This document shows, one piece after another, positions 16,025 through 23,041 of a stretch of 23,041 nucleotides of DNA. Position numbers and translations under genes: made by a program. The first letter of the stretch is position 1. Each line of letters opens with the position of its first letter. Location of the stretch: contig CAXBGT010000072.1 of assembly GCA_963975265.1 (NCBI GenBank), positions 1 through 23,041 of the forward strand, given 5' to 3'. The notes under the pieces were generated by a model. It was not told the DNA's origin, searched no databases, and was given only the letters and a program-made list of their open reading frames with translations. The DNA is from CAJXUU01 sp963975265. Its GTDB lineage: Bacteria; Bacteroidota; Bacteroidia; Chitinophagales; Saprospiraceae.

Positions 16025-16912
16025 TTAGGTATTCAACCTTTCAATAATCTGAAATAATGCTATTCTAGACTCCTTCATAACTGGTAAAAACGGCCATATG
16101 TGCGGCATTCCCTTTCCTTCAACAACCTCAATGTTAACCTTCGCTTTCTTCATTTTCTGAACTGCCAATAACTGATCAGGATATGTAATATCGTGCTCCG
16201 CCAATAATAGTATAGTAGTCGGAAATCTATCAAAACTACCATTGATTGGTGAGATCAATACGTTTGCTAAATCTCCATTCTCAGCACACAATTTCTTTGC
16301 ACTGTGCACACCAATTTTTGATAGCATTGGATCTTTCGATTCTATTTTATCTATTTCAGGATTTGAGAGCGTAGCATCCATAACTGGAGAAACAAGGATG
16401 ACTTTAGTTGGTAATTCCATATTTCTAAGGATTAGCCTTTGAGTCAATGACGTAACTAATGTTCCCCCTACAGAATCACCAATCAATGAAATTAGATTTG
16501 CATCATATTGCTCAAGAGCCGTTTCATAAATCAAGTCTATATTTTCAGATATCTCCGTAATCTTATTCTCTGGAGCTTTCGGGTAATCGCACATCCAGAT
16601 CGTATGATTGGTTTGTTTGGAAATTTCTTTGATAGTGTCCCAATGGTGCTTCGCAGGACCAGAAATAAAAGCACCTCCATGTACAAATATTAATAACCTT
16701 TCTGATGATTTATCTTGACCTATCTCAGTGATCAAAGAATTCGAGATTCTAAAATTTTTTATATTTTTTTGCTTAAAAAACTTACCTTTTGGATCATGAA
16801 CATCTTCCTTTCGGATCTTCTTGAAGTCTATTGGGTCTTTTCTGAAATCCCTCTTTATTCCTTTTAGTTTGATGACAAATATGGTGAGGTAGTATGTTAG
16901 ACTATGTTTCAT
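16025..16912 (-). CDS. Alpha/beta hydrolase-3 (HSL-like) esterase
   Basis: The 295-residue protein matches the hormone-sensitive-lipase-like esterase family: oxyanion motif LLIFVHGGAFISGP (HGGA at 78-81, a variant of HGGG), nucleophile elbow LIGDSVGGTL with Ser 147, acid in LLLAEHDITYPD (Asp 241), and His 271 in KGMPHIWPF. The first 60 residues form a basic cap and no signal peptide is evident, although residues 4-16 are hydrophobic. The likely role is hydrolysis of short- to medium-chain esters in the cytoplasm. It is followed at 26 nt by the helical hypothetical gene and preceded at 87 nt by another hydrolase on the same strand. Confidence 0.88.
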   Translation of the reverse strand: MKHSLTYYLTIFVIKLKGIKRDFRKDPIDFKKIRKEDVHDPKGKFFKQKNIKNFRISNSLITEIGQDKSSERLLIFVHGGAFISGPAKHHWDTIKEISKQTNHTIWMCDYPKAPENKITEISENIDLIYETALEQYDANLISLIGDSVGGTLVTSLTQRLILRNMELPTKVILVSPVMDATLSNPEIDKIESKDPMLSKIGVHSAKKLCAENGDLANVLISPINGSFDRFPTTILLLAEHDITYPDQLLAVQKMKKAKVNIEVVEGKGMPHIWPFLPVMKESRIALFQIIERLNT

Positions 16913-16999
16913 TGTTTAGTTTATCTATCGATAATGATAGGCTAATTATTACATCCTAGTTTAGCAGCCTTTATATAAACCGCAACATCCTTTAAGTTA

Positions 17000-17875
17000 C
17001 TATGATAGTGAAGTATTTTCTTTTTGCAATATTATTGCTTCTATTCTCATATTATCCGCTTTGTTCTGAACATGTTTAGAATCCTCGAGTAGTACTGTTT
17101 TTTTCAAAGATGAAAAAATTTTTGAAGCTCTTTTTAGCATTTTCTCACCAGGAAACAAAATATCCATTTTTGCCGCTATCAATGTTATTGGGGTATTAAT
17201 TTCCTTTGCTTCTGCCTTACTGATTACTGGAACAGGAGTGAAGTCCATATTAAAATTCAGAAAAACCTTGGAAAGATACTTTATAGCAAATTCATCTCTA
17301 TCAGTAAATACTTCACTGAGGAATTTCTCTACAAATTTCATTTTTCTGGTTATCATGTACCTCTTCATAGGAATAAAAACCTTGAATAATGCCTTTAAGG
17401 GATTTCCATTTACGATGTAGGCGGGGGCAGATAGATACACCTCTTTGATTCTATCTTCATTATTAATTAGTGTCTTTAAAATCACTAAACCTCCAAAGGA
17501 AAAACCCACAAGTATTACGTTATCTAAATTTAGTGACTCAAGAATTTCATTTATCCATTTTCCATACGAATCATCTTTCATACTCAATCTTGTTTCCGCA
17601 CTTTTATTAGGTTGAGCAAGCACATCAATTGCAAACACTTGAAAATGCGCTGATAAGCTTGGATAAGTTTCCAAACTAATTGGAGCGCACCCATTTGATC
17701 CATGTATTATAATTAAAGGTGGACTTGATGAGCTGCCAGTAATAATGATATTGGTTTTTCCATAACTGGAATCAATGATTCTATATTGATAATCAATATT
17801 TAATTCAGTTAGTTTTTCATCATAAAGGCTTAGAATCTCATTTTTTCCTGATGGTGATTTAAAAAGGGACGGCAT
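17000..17875 (-). CDS. Alpha/beta hydrolase fold-1 protein
   Basis: The 291-residue protein has a canonical fold-1 hydrolase layout: PPLIIIHGSNGCAP (oxyanion loop, about 52-64), FQVFAIDVLAQPNKS (strand and loop after b4), NVILVGFSFGGLVIL with nucleophile Ser 126, a helical cap rich in Lys/Phe (about 155-215), ITLIAAKMDILFPG with Asp 238, and LEDSKHVQ with His 268. There is no signal peptide. It lies 24 nt after the lipoprotein gene and so probably shares its transcript. The substrate cannot be read from sequence. Confidence 0.87.
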   Translation of the reverse strand: MPSLFKSPSGKNEILSLYDEKLTELNIDYQYRIIDSSYGKTNIIITGSSSSPPLIIIHGSNGCAPISLETYPSLSAHFQVFAIDVLAQPNKSAETRLSMKDDSYGKWINEILESLNLDNVILVGFSFGGLVILKTLINNEDRIKEVYLSAPAYIVNGNPLKALFKVFIPMKRYMITRKMKFVEKFLSEVFTDRDEFAIKYLSKVFLNFNMDFTPVPVISKAEAKEINTPITLIAAKMDILFPGEKMLKRASKIFSSLKKTVLLEDSKHVQNKADNMRIEAIILQKENTSLS

Positions 17876-17899
17876 GCTCGTTTTAGTTTAATGTGGTTA

Positions 17900-18502
17900 C
17901 TATTTATCTGTTTTCGTATACTTTTCTGAGTCAGATATCAACGCTTTCAGCTTCTTAACAACAGTTTCTAGTGGCTCAACCTTAGGTGTATTTTTTTGGT
18001 ATGAATCCATCAATGTTTCCGAAATAACTATCTTCATAATATTGCTTTGATCCTCCAATTCCCTGTGTAATATTTCGATCAGATTTGCAATTTCGCTATG
18101 CTGACTAATCATGTTTTTATATTCACTATTAGAATTTGACAAAAAACTTAGTATCCTTTTTCTTTTCACTGAATCTTTAATCAGCTGAGCGTAATTATTT
18201 GCTGAAGCATAATATAAATTATTGTAGTCAATAAATTCTCTAATTTTTGCTAAGCTGTCTTGCTTGATATCATTAAAATTTACAATTTCATTTTCTAGTA
18301 ATCTTAGTTTTGGGTCCTTTTCTACTGCTTGATCATATAAGTGTCTTACGATATCACGACTCCTAATCTTACTGTATTTTATTCTATCTGTTTTTTGGTT
18401 TTGAAGCTCCTCAGTGTTAGAAAAATCAATTGCTTGAGGTTCGGTTTTCTCATCACATGAGAGTAAAACTACGAACGATATATAGATCAAGTATTTACTC
18501 AT
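17900..18502 (-). CDS. Hypothetical lipoprotein with coiled helices
   Basis: I place the start at 18502 (200 residues) because MSKYLIYISFVVLLSCDEKT is a lipoprotein signal with lipobox LLSC and Asp at +2. The frame stays open upstream to an ATG at 18670, but those 56 residues look non-coding in character. The mature part is charged and helical (KLRLLENEIVNFNDIKQD, ANLIEILHRELEDQSNIM) with a C-terminal KVEPLETVVKKLKALI, suggesting a coiled-coil periplasmic or outer-membrane-attached protein. I recognise no family. It is probably the first gene of the transcript leading to the hydrolases at 17000 and 16025. Confidence 0.75.
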   Translation of the reverse strand: MSKYLIYISFVVLLSCDEKTEPQAIDFSNTEELQNQKTDRIKYSKIRSRDIVRHLYDQAVEKDPKLRLLENEIVNFNDIKQDSLAKIREFIDYNNLYYASANNYAQLIKDSVKRKRILSFLSNSNSEYKNMISQHSEIANLIEILHRELEDQSNIMKIVISETLMDSYQKNTPKVEPLETVVKKLKALISDSEKYTKTDK

Positions 18503-18724
18503 TTCTTGCTTTTTTTTAATGTATGTGCTAAATTGTTGTGTCCTTCTTTTAGAGAGGTGCAACGATATATCTAGAGGAGATAAAATATTCATTTTCTGAT
18601 ATAAAGTGCTTTTTACCAAAACTTTCATTTTTCGAAATGATGTTATCAGAATCTCATGATAGTGCAACATGTATTCAACAGTAAACTCCCTTATATTATT
18701 ATCCCTTACTAGTCAAATTTATTT

Positions 18725-19465
18725 CTAATCAAACAGTCCATTTTCTTTGTTGACTTCCCTTTTTGCATCTTCAGTCATATACATAGTTTTACAAGAAGGG
18801 CACCATAAGACATATTCAAAATAGTAAGTTTGATGGGGTTTAATTTTTTTGTTTTCCTTTCTATTCTTTTTTACTACTGAGTCACCACATTTCCTGCAAT
18901 TATCGCCTTCCTTTTCTATTTTGGTGTTATTTTTTTTATTAGAATAAACATGGGCACGAGTTCCTTCTGTAGTATCATTTTCTTTAGGTTCATATCCTAT
19001 ATCCTCTAGTACTTCTTTTGAATTTATGCCCATATTTGCTAGTGTATCGCATCTCTCATTTTCAGTATGTCCTGCATGTCCTTTGACCCAATTAAATTCA
19101 ACATTGTGCTCTGCAATAGCACTTAATAATCGATCCCATAAGTCACTATTTACAGCTTTTTGTTTCTTTGTTCTTTGCCAACCGTTGCTCTTCCATTTTG
19201 CCGCCCAACCCTTGGTTATTCCATCAATTACATATTGCGAATCAGTAAATACTTGAACATTAGATTTAGTCTTTAATTGTTCGAGACCAAAGATTACTCC
19301 CATTAATTCCATGCGGTTATTTGTTGATAACTCATATCCTCTATAAAATTCCTTTTGTTTTCCTTTATAACCCAGTATGACTCCAAAGCCACTTTTTCCA
19401 GGATTTGGTTCAGCTCCTCCATCAGAGTGCAGTTCAATATTTGGTATTTCAGTCCATGTTTTCAT
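18725..19465 (-). CDS. rnhA: Ribonuclease HI with C-terminal zinc-ribbon-like extension
   Basis: RNase HI cuts the RNA strand of RNA-DNA hybrids. All catalytic residues are present: Asp 15 (IELHSDGGAEPNPG), Glu 53 (NNRMELMG), Asp 75 (VFTDSQYV), His 130 (WVKGHAGH) and Asp 140 (NERCDTLA). The basic handle region with GWAAKWKSNGWQRTKKQKAV is intact. The domain ends at about 148. A further 98 residues include a charged linker and CRKCG (190, 193) plus CPSC (222, 225), a four-Cys pattern fitting a zinc ribbon. The total of 246 is longer than the usual 150-165. The tail may add nucleic-acid binding. A 46-codon ORF ends 12 nt upstream. Confidence 0.93.
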   Translation of the reverse strand: MKTWTEIPNIELHSDGGAEPNPGKSGFGVILGYKGKQKEFYRGYELSTNNRMELMGVIFGLEQLKTKSNVQVFTDSQYVIDGITKGWAAKWKSNGWQRTKKQKAVNSDLWDRLLSAIAEHNVEFNWVKGHAGHTENERCDTLANMGINSKEVLEDIGYEPKENDTTEGTRAHVYSNKKNNTKIEKEGDNCRKCGDSVVKKNRKENKKIKPHQTYYFEYVLWCPSCKTMYMTEDAKREVNKENGLFD

Positions 19466-19477
19466 TTCTGGTATTTA

Positions 19478-19618
19478 TTAAGGCTGACGTTTTATTGATA
19501 TCCAAGCTGTGTGATAGATTAAATATTGATGTAGTTCTTCAAAATTTTCTATTCGTTTCGGCTCTCTGATTTCAGCAAAGACCTTTCTCTGGATTATATG
19601 TTCACTCCTTACTTTCAT
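19478..19618 (-). CDS. Possible small ORF (46 aa) between the attC-like site and rnhA
   Basis: The ORF reads MKVRSEHIIQRKVFAEIREP, then KRIENFEELHQYLIYHTAWI and SIKRQP. It starts about 16 nt beyond the end of the attC-like site and stops 12 nt before the rnhA ATG. The amphipathic, Glu/Arg-rich sequence looks more coding than random. It could be a second cassette's gene, a truncated gene, or an rnhA leader ORF. No family is recognised. Confidence 0.35.
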   Translation of the reverse strand: MKVRSEHIIQRKVFAEIREPKRIENFEELHQYLIYHTAWISIKRQP

Positions 19619-19629
19619 TTATGGTAGTT

Positions 19630-19698
19630 ATCGACGTCCCTGTGATATGGAGCGGACGCAGCGATAGCAAGTCTGATCTCATATCACTTGTTATGAGC
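19630..19698 (-). other. attC-like recombination site of an integron cassette
   Basis: Read on the minus strand: GCTCATAAC (19698-19690, R''-like), AA, GTGATATG (19687-19680, L''), a 30-nt tip, CATATCAC (19649-19642, L'), then AGGGACG and TCGAT. L'' and L' are perfect 8-bp complements. The R'-like half reads G/TCGATAAC instead of G/TTRRRY, so the 3' half-site carries at least one change. R'' is the exact reverse complement of GTTATGAGC at 20267-20259 on the far side of the gene, which is the relation expected between the two ends of one cassette. Confidence 0.6.
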
Positions 19699-20266
19699 TG
19701 GCCATCTTCATTTATACGATTATGTAAATATCCTTTTTCAAAATCAAATTTCCTAATGATAAACCCGATTCATTAATGTTTCAAGTTCTACCTTAGATAT
19801 CTCTTTTTCTTGCATACTTCTTAGTTCACTTTCTTCAACTATATGAATTGTTGGATAATCTGAGCTTTTCATGTTTTCTCTATATTCAACCAAACACTTC
19901 AAATTTATAGTTTCTGGAAAATACGGTATTAGATTGTCATACAGTTTCCCACTTATTTTTCCGCCTCTTTCACTTTTATATTCTTCACTAAATTTAATGA
20001 ATTCTTTTGCATCACACTCTACCCAAGTTTGATAGAAAAAGTCCTCTTCGAACTCAGTTCCAATTGAAATTTGAGCTGGAATTACAACTTTAGATTTGTC
20101 GATCATATAAAGTCCATCAGATTCTACAACTCTTTCAGGGTTATTTTCCAACATTTGACTTATTTTTTGGCTCAGCTCAGCTTTTATACCGAAATACATT
20201 TCATGTTTTTTACCGCAAATTGAACAATCGTATTTCATTTATTTATTTTTAGCAGCTTGCTCATAA
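19635..20266 (-). mobile_element. Putative single integron gene cassette (632 bp)
   Basis: The segment has cassette architecture: left boundary G|TTATGAGC at 20267/20266, start codon only 28 nt inside, one ORF on one strand, stop 54 nt before an attC-like palindrome, and right boundary GACG|T at 19635/19634. The first bases (TTATGAGC) pair with the R'' arm of the segment's own attC, as in excised circular cassettes. No integrase gene or other clear attC is in the window, so it would be a lone or relict cassette (a CALIN/SALIN-type situation). Confidence 0.55.
19753..20238 (-). CDS. DUF2199-like protein, cassette-borne
   Basis: The 161-residue protein starts MKYDCSICGKKHEMYFGIKA, the short CxxCGKxHE opening of DUF2199 proteins. 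It continues with a WVECDAKEFIKFSEEYKSER segment (the family's WVEVS..F), a YDNLIPYFPETINLKCLVEY segment and a C-terminal TIHIVEESELRSMQEKEISK. Family function is unknown, and members are often met in integron cassettes (from memory, unchecked). There is only one Cys pair near the N-terminus, so a full zinc ribbon is not evident. It has no promoter of its own in the 28-nt leader, again cassette-like. Confidence 0.82.
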   Translation of the reverse strand: MKYDCSICGKKHEMYFGIKAELSQKISQMLENNPERVVESDGLYMIDKSKVVIPAQISIGTEFEEDFFYQTWVECDAKEFIKFSEEYKSERGGKISGKLYDNLIPYFPETINLKCLVEYRENMKSSDYPTIHIVEESELRSMQEKEISKVELETLMNRVYH

Positions 20267-20423
20267 CTCGCATAAATGTGGAGTCTTTGTTCACATACCC
20301 TTCACATTCCTACTTAAAGCTAATAAACACCAAAATAACCAAAAATAACTAAACTAGTATACATATTTACCTAATCAATTGAAATACAGCTATATATGCT
20401 AACACAATTAATAATTTTATCCA

Positions 20424-20441
20424 AATATATCCGGATATATT
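20424..20441. promoter_or_regulatory. Perfect 18-bp palindrome upstream of ssb
   Basis: AATATATCCGGATATATT is its own reverse complement. Related TATATCC words follow at about 20455. The 20268-20617 region holds no gene but is very AT-rich. A possible ssb -7 box (CATATTTG, 20496-20503, one mismatch to TAnnTTTG) lies about 55 bp downstream. It could be an operator, or simply an AT-rich palindrome. Confidence 0.4.
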
Positions 20442-20617
20442 CATATATAACCGTGTATATCCATTTAAACTACGGCTATCCCTTCCTTCTCCCCTCATAT
20501 TTGCATCGACAACAAAATTAAACAGCCACATGGCAATTGAGGTGCAAAAGAAATCACTTCAAATTTTTATTTATCACTCATCCCGCTAAACATATAGGGA
20601 TATAAAAATTACACATT

Positions 20618-20974
20618 ATGAATACATTAAAAAACTCAGTTAACTTAATCGGAAACCTCGGGAAAGAAGTAGAAATCAAAGATCTCGATTCAGGAGGAAA
20701 AAGAGCCAAAATCGTAATCGCTACCAATGACTATTACAAAAACAATAAAGGCGAGGCAGTAACAGAAACACAATGGCACAATCTTGTCGCTTGGGGCAAA
20801 ACAGCTGAACTGATGGCAACCGTATTATCAAAAGGAAGTGAGGTAGCAATCCAGGGAAAACTGATGCATAGAAGCTATGAAGACAAAGACGGAATCACTA
20901 GATACACTTCAGAAGTGAAAGTGAACGAATTCATGAAAGTATCTCGTCAAGAAAAAGAAGCAGCGCCGTTTTAG
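20618..20974 (+). CDS. ssb: Single-stranded DNA-binding protein, short form
   Basis: SSB coats single-stranded DNA in replication and repair. This 118-residue protein is one OB fold: NTLKNSVNLIGNLGKEVEI, KRAKIVIATNDYYKNNKGEA, ETQWHNLVAWGKTAELMATV, LSKGSEVAIQGKLMHRSYED and RYTSEVKVNEFM, all standard SSB signatures. The tail is very short and ends AAPF, keeping the PF of the interaction tip but not its acidic residues, unlike the DDxPF of long SSBs. Bacteroidota often carry such short paralogs beside a longer SSB. The initiator follows an A-rich leader without Shine-Dalgarno. Confidence 0.95.
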   Translation: MNTLKNSVNLIGNLGKEVEIKDLDSGGKRAKIVIATNDYYKNNKGEAVTETQWHNLVAWGKTAELMATVLSKGSEVAIQGKLMHRSYEDKDGITRYTSEVKVNEFMKVSRQEKEAAPF

Positions 20975-21106
20975 CTGAAGGAGAAATGCATAAAATGGTA
21001 TGACAACAGGACATACAGATATTGCATAGCAACTAACCACAATATTGACTTTTTGGCCAAGGCTTTAATGCTTACTTAGTCTTAAAGCTATCTATTGTTA
21101 TTAATT

Positions 21107-21149
21107 AGAAACCTAAATCTGAATCTCTTAGATTCAGGTTTAGGTTTCT
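21107..21149. terminator. Strong hairpin terminator after ssb
   Basis: The 20-bp arms 21107-21126 and 21130-21149 are complementary with one G-T wobble around a 3-nt loop; ATTAAT sequences just outside could extend the stem. It lies 132 nt after the ssb stop and is followed by a moderately T-rich region. It could serve transcripts from both sides (ssb and rnr converge here). Confidence 0.7.
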
Positions 21150-21210
21150 TGATTAATTGCTTTATTGATTTCAATTTTTAGATACTTATTTTAATCCTCA
21201 ACTATGCATG

Positions 21211-21502
21211 CGGTACTAGATGTAGCCCAATTGAATTGGGATTGCCTTTGGCTTGGAGGTAATAGCGTAAACTTCCGCTTATTACTTTGACTACGGTACT
21301 AGATGTAGCCCAATTGAATTGGGATTGCCTTTGGCTTGGAGGTAATAGCGTAAACTTCCGCTTATTACTTTGACTACGGTACTAGATGTAGCCCAATTGA
21401 ATTGAGCTTGCCTGTGGCTTAGAGTTAATGGTATAAATTTCAGCTCACAATTATACCGAGAATAGTAGATGTATCCCAATTGAATTGGGATTGCTTTTGG
21501 CT
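21211..21502. repeat. 83-bp tandem repeat array (3.5 units) abutting the rnr stop codon
   Basis: Units begin at 21211, 21294, 21377 and 21460, exactly 83 bp apart. Units 1 and 2 are identical over all 83 bases. Unit 3 keeps the first half and then diverges strongly. Unit 4 is a 43-bp partial copy that ends at the base before the rnr stop codon (21505-21503). Each unit contains the palindrome CCCAATTGAATTGGG (unit 1: 21226-21240). Units 1 and 2 also hold a second inverted repeat, GTAATAGCG with CGCTTATTAC (21259-21267 / 21276-21285, one bulge). The GCCAAAGGC of the minus strand can form a third tiny stem. No protein is apparent: the 83-bp period breaks any reading frame. Confidence 0.9.
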
Positions 21503-23041
21503 CTATTCTTTGGTCACAATCTCCATTTCTACTTGCTTGCTCTCCATATCCGCACTCAGGATTCTCACCCTCAGTTTCTGACCCATTGTGATTACCGATC
21601 TTGTTTTTCGTCCTGTAGCTTTAAGTCTGCTTTCTGCCAAGTCATATGGCTCATCCAAAGTATTGAATCCTACCATACCTTCTACTAGAGAATCGGCCAA
21701 CTTAATAAACATTCCACGATCAATCATTCCAGAAACTACTCCGTCAAATTCTTCTCCAATATGACCTTTTATATACTCTACTTGCTTATATTTCACAGAT
21801 TCCCGCTCCGCATTGGTAGCGTTTCTCTCTTGCATTGATATATGCTTGCACTTTGCTTCTAGTTCCGCTTTGTTGGTACGAAAGTCTTTCTTCAGGTTCT
21901 TATCCAAATATCTATGGACCAATACATCACTATATCGTCTGATCGGAGAAGTGAAGTGGGTATAATAATCGAACGCCAGTCCGTAATGACCAATATTATC
22001 AGTGGTATACTCGGCCTTACTCATTGTACGGATTGCCAATGGCTCAAGCATTTTGAGCTGCTCATTTGTTTTGGCAGCTTCGTATAATCCATTAAATGAT
22101 TTTGCTATCTCCCTTGGTGTATTCATGTTCATGAGATAGCCTAACTCCTTTGCAAACAATGCAAAATCAGCCAACTTATCTGGATTCGGTAAATCGTGTA
22201 CTCTATATACAAATGGTACTTCTGGCTGAGGTTTTTTAGCAATGTATTTAGCAACTGACTTATTGGCCAACAACATAAAATCCTCAATCATCATGTGCGC
22301 TTCCTTACGCTGTTTGACATACATGCCTATCGGCTTCCCCTCTTCGTCTAACTCAAACTTAATCTCATCAGATTCAAATGATATTGCACCATTTTTATAT
22401 TTGTCTTTTCTTAGTTTCAGAGCTACTTCATTCATCTTCATAATCTCATCTGCGTAGTCCCCCTTTCCCGTTTCAATTACCTCCTGAGCTTCTTCATAAG
22501 AGAATCTTCGATCAGAGTGTATCACAGTTCTACCGAACCAAGTCTCTAAAATCTTAAAGTTTCTATCAAATATAAATGAGGCTGTGAAAGTGTATCTATC
22601 TTCATGAGGATTCAGAGAACAGAGATCATTACTCAATTTCTCTGGCAACATCGGAAGCACTCTATCTACGAGGTAAACAGAAGTTGATCTATTTAATGCT
22701 TCCAAGTCCAAAGGACTACCTTCTGGCACATAATGTGTCACATCGGCGATATGAACTCCCACTTCAAACTTCCCATCTTCCAATTCTTCGATGGATAATG
22801 CATCGTCAAAATCTCTAGCGGTCTCTGGATCTATAGTAAATGTAGTAATATTTCTAAAGTCTCTTCTTTTAGCTACTTCCTCTTCGAGAACTCCTGGCTG
22901 TATGTCTTTTACTTGGTTAAGCACTTCTGGTGGGAAATCGAGATCAAATCCGTTGCTCAATAATATGCCTTGCATCGCAATATCATTTTCACTGGCCTCA
23001 CTCATTACTGCCGTCACCTTACCCCATAGTCCTTTGTTCTG
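21503..23041 (-). CDS. rnr: Ribonuclease R (N-terminal part beyond the window)
   Basis: RNase R is a processive 3'-5' exoribonuclease that degrades structured RNA. The 512 codons present cover the end of the cold-shock region, the whole RNB catalytic domain and the S1 domain. Catalytic Asp cluster: TFTIDPETARDFDDALS. Further RNB motifs: VGVHIADVTHYVPEGSPLDL, RSTSVYLVDRVLPMLPEKLS, LCSLNPHEDRYTFT, FMLLANKSVAKYI, and HYGLAFDYYTHFTSPIRRYS with DVLVHRYL. The S1 domain includes GVVSGMIDRGMFIKLADSLV and EGMVGF. The tail after S1 is short (EMEIVTKE), lacking the long Lys-rich extension of the E. coli enzyme. The frame continues to the window edge as QNKGLWGKVTAVM, so no start is assigned. It converges on ssb, with the tandem repeats touching its stop. 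Confidence 0.95.
   Translation of the reverse strand, partial: QNKGLWGKVTAVMSEASENDIAMQGILLSNGFDLDFPPEVLNQVKDIQPGVLEEEVAKRRDFRNITTFTIDPETARDFDDALSIEELEDGKFEVGVHIADVTHYVPEGSPLDLEALNRSTSVYLVDRVLPMLPEKLSNDLCSLNPHEDRYTFTASFIFDRNFKILETWFGRTVIHSDRRFSYEEAQEVIETGKGDYADEIMKMNEVALKLRKDKYKNGAISFESDEIKFELDEEGKPIGMYVKQRKEAHMMIEDFMLLANKSVAKYIAKKPQPEVPFVYRVHDLPNPDKLADFALFAKELGYLMNMNTPREIAKSFNGLYEAAKTNEQLKMLEPLAIRTMSKAEYTTDNIGHYGLAFDYYTHFTSPIRRYSDVLVHRYLDKNLKKDFRTNKAELEAKCKHISMQERNATNAERESVKYKQVEYIKGHIGEEFDGVVSGMIDRGMFIKLADSLVEGMVGFNTLDEPYDLAESRLKATGRKTRSVITMGQKLRVRILSADMESKQVEMEIVTKE

Noticed and set aside
18503..18670. N-terminal extension of the lipoprotein frame to an ATG at 18670
   Set aside because: It would bury a good lipoprotein signal peptide; the extension has no recognisable character.
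20340..20470. AT-rich stretch with repeated ATATATCC-like words as a possible replication origin or CRISPR leader
   Set aside because: No DnaA-box cluster, no regularly spaced repeats and no cas or replication-initiator gene nearby.
21211..21502. CRISPR array reading of the 83-bp repeats
   Set aside because: Units 1 and 2 are identical throughout, including what would be spacers, and there are no cas genes.

Overview
The window is a contiguous, low-GC piece of bacterial chromosome, most likely from the phylum Bacteroidota. The protein signatures fit that phylum: a Bacteroidota-type HtpG with a Met-rich C-terminal linker, a short SSB, a TonB C-terminal-domain protein, a FG-GAP/ASPIC-UnbV remnant, SOUL, VOC and SRPBCC proteins, and a Crp/Fnr regulator of the form common there. 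Genes lack clear Shine-Dalgarno sequences, and the best promoter candidates match the Bacteroidota -7 box TAnnTTTG. I cannot name a genus.

Left part (1-9117): recG (minus, C-terminus cut by the window edge), htpG (minus, with a heat-shock-like promoter and a terminator hairpin), then on plus an RND/MMPL-type exporter, a degraded gene remnant, a TonB C-terminal protein and a membrane-dipeptidase (M19) lipoprotein.

Middle part (9151-18502), almost all minus: an SRPBCC + exported VOC pair; two formerly coupled genes now broken by stops (10181-11066); small conserved-looking hypothetical genes; a SOUL-domain protein; truA; and an accessory-looking block with three different alpha/beta hydrolases, a Crp/Fnr regulator, a helical hypothetical protein and a coiled lipoprotein.

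Right part (18725-23041): an RNase HI with a C-terminal CxxC...CxxC zinc-ribbon-like tail, a 46-codon ORF, and a 632-bp segment with the architecture of an integron gene cassette (DUF2199-like gene followed by an attC-like palindrome, with matching boundary half-sites). No integrase gene is visible. Next come ssb (plus), a strong terminator hairpin, a 3.5-unit 83-bp tandem repeat that ends exactly at the rnr stop codon, and rnr (RNase R, N-terminus beyond the window). A diverged copy of the core of the 83-bp repeat sits just after the htpG stop codon, 19 kb away.

The two most interesting observations are the lone integron-type cassette and the repeat family that abuts the 3' ends of rnr and htpG. 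The remaining genes are mostly housekeeping or ordinary accessory functions. All family assignments were made by reading motifs; no database search was run.
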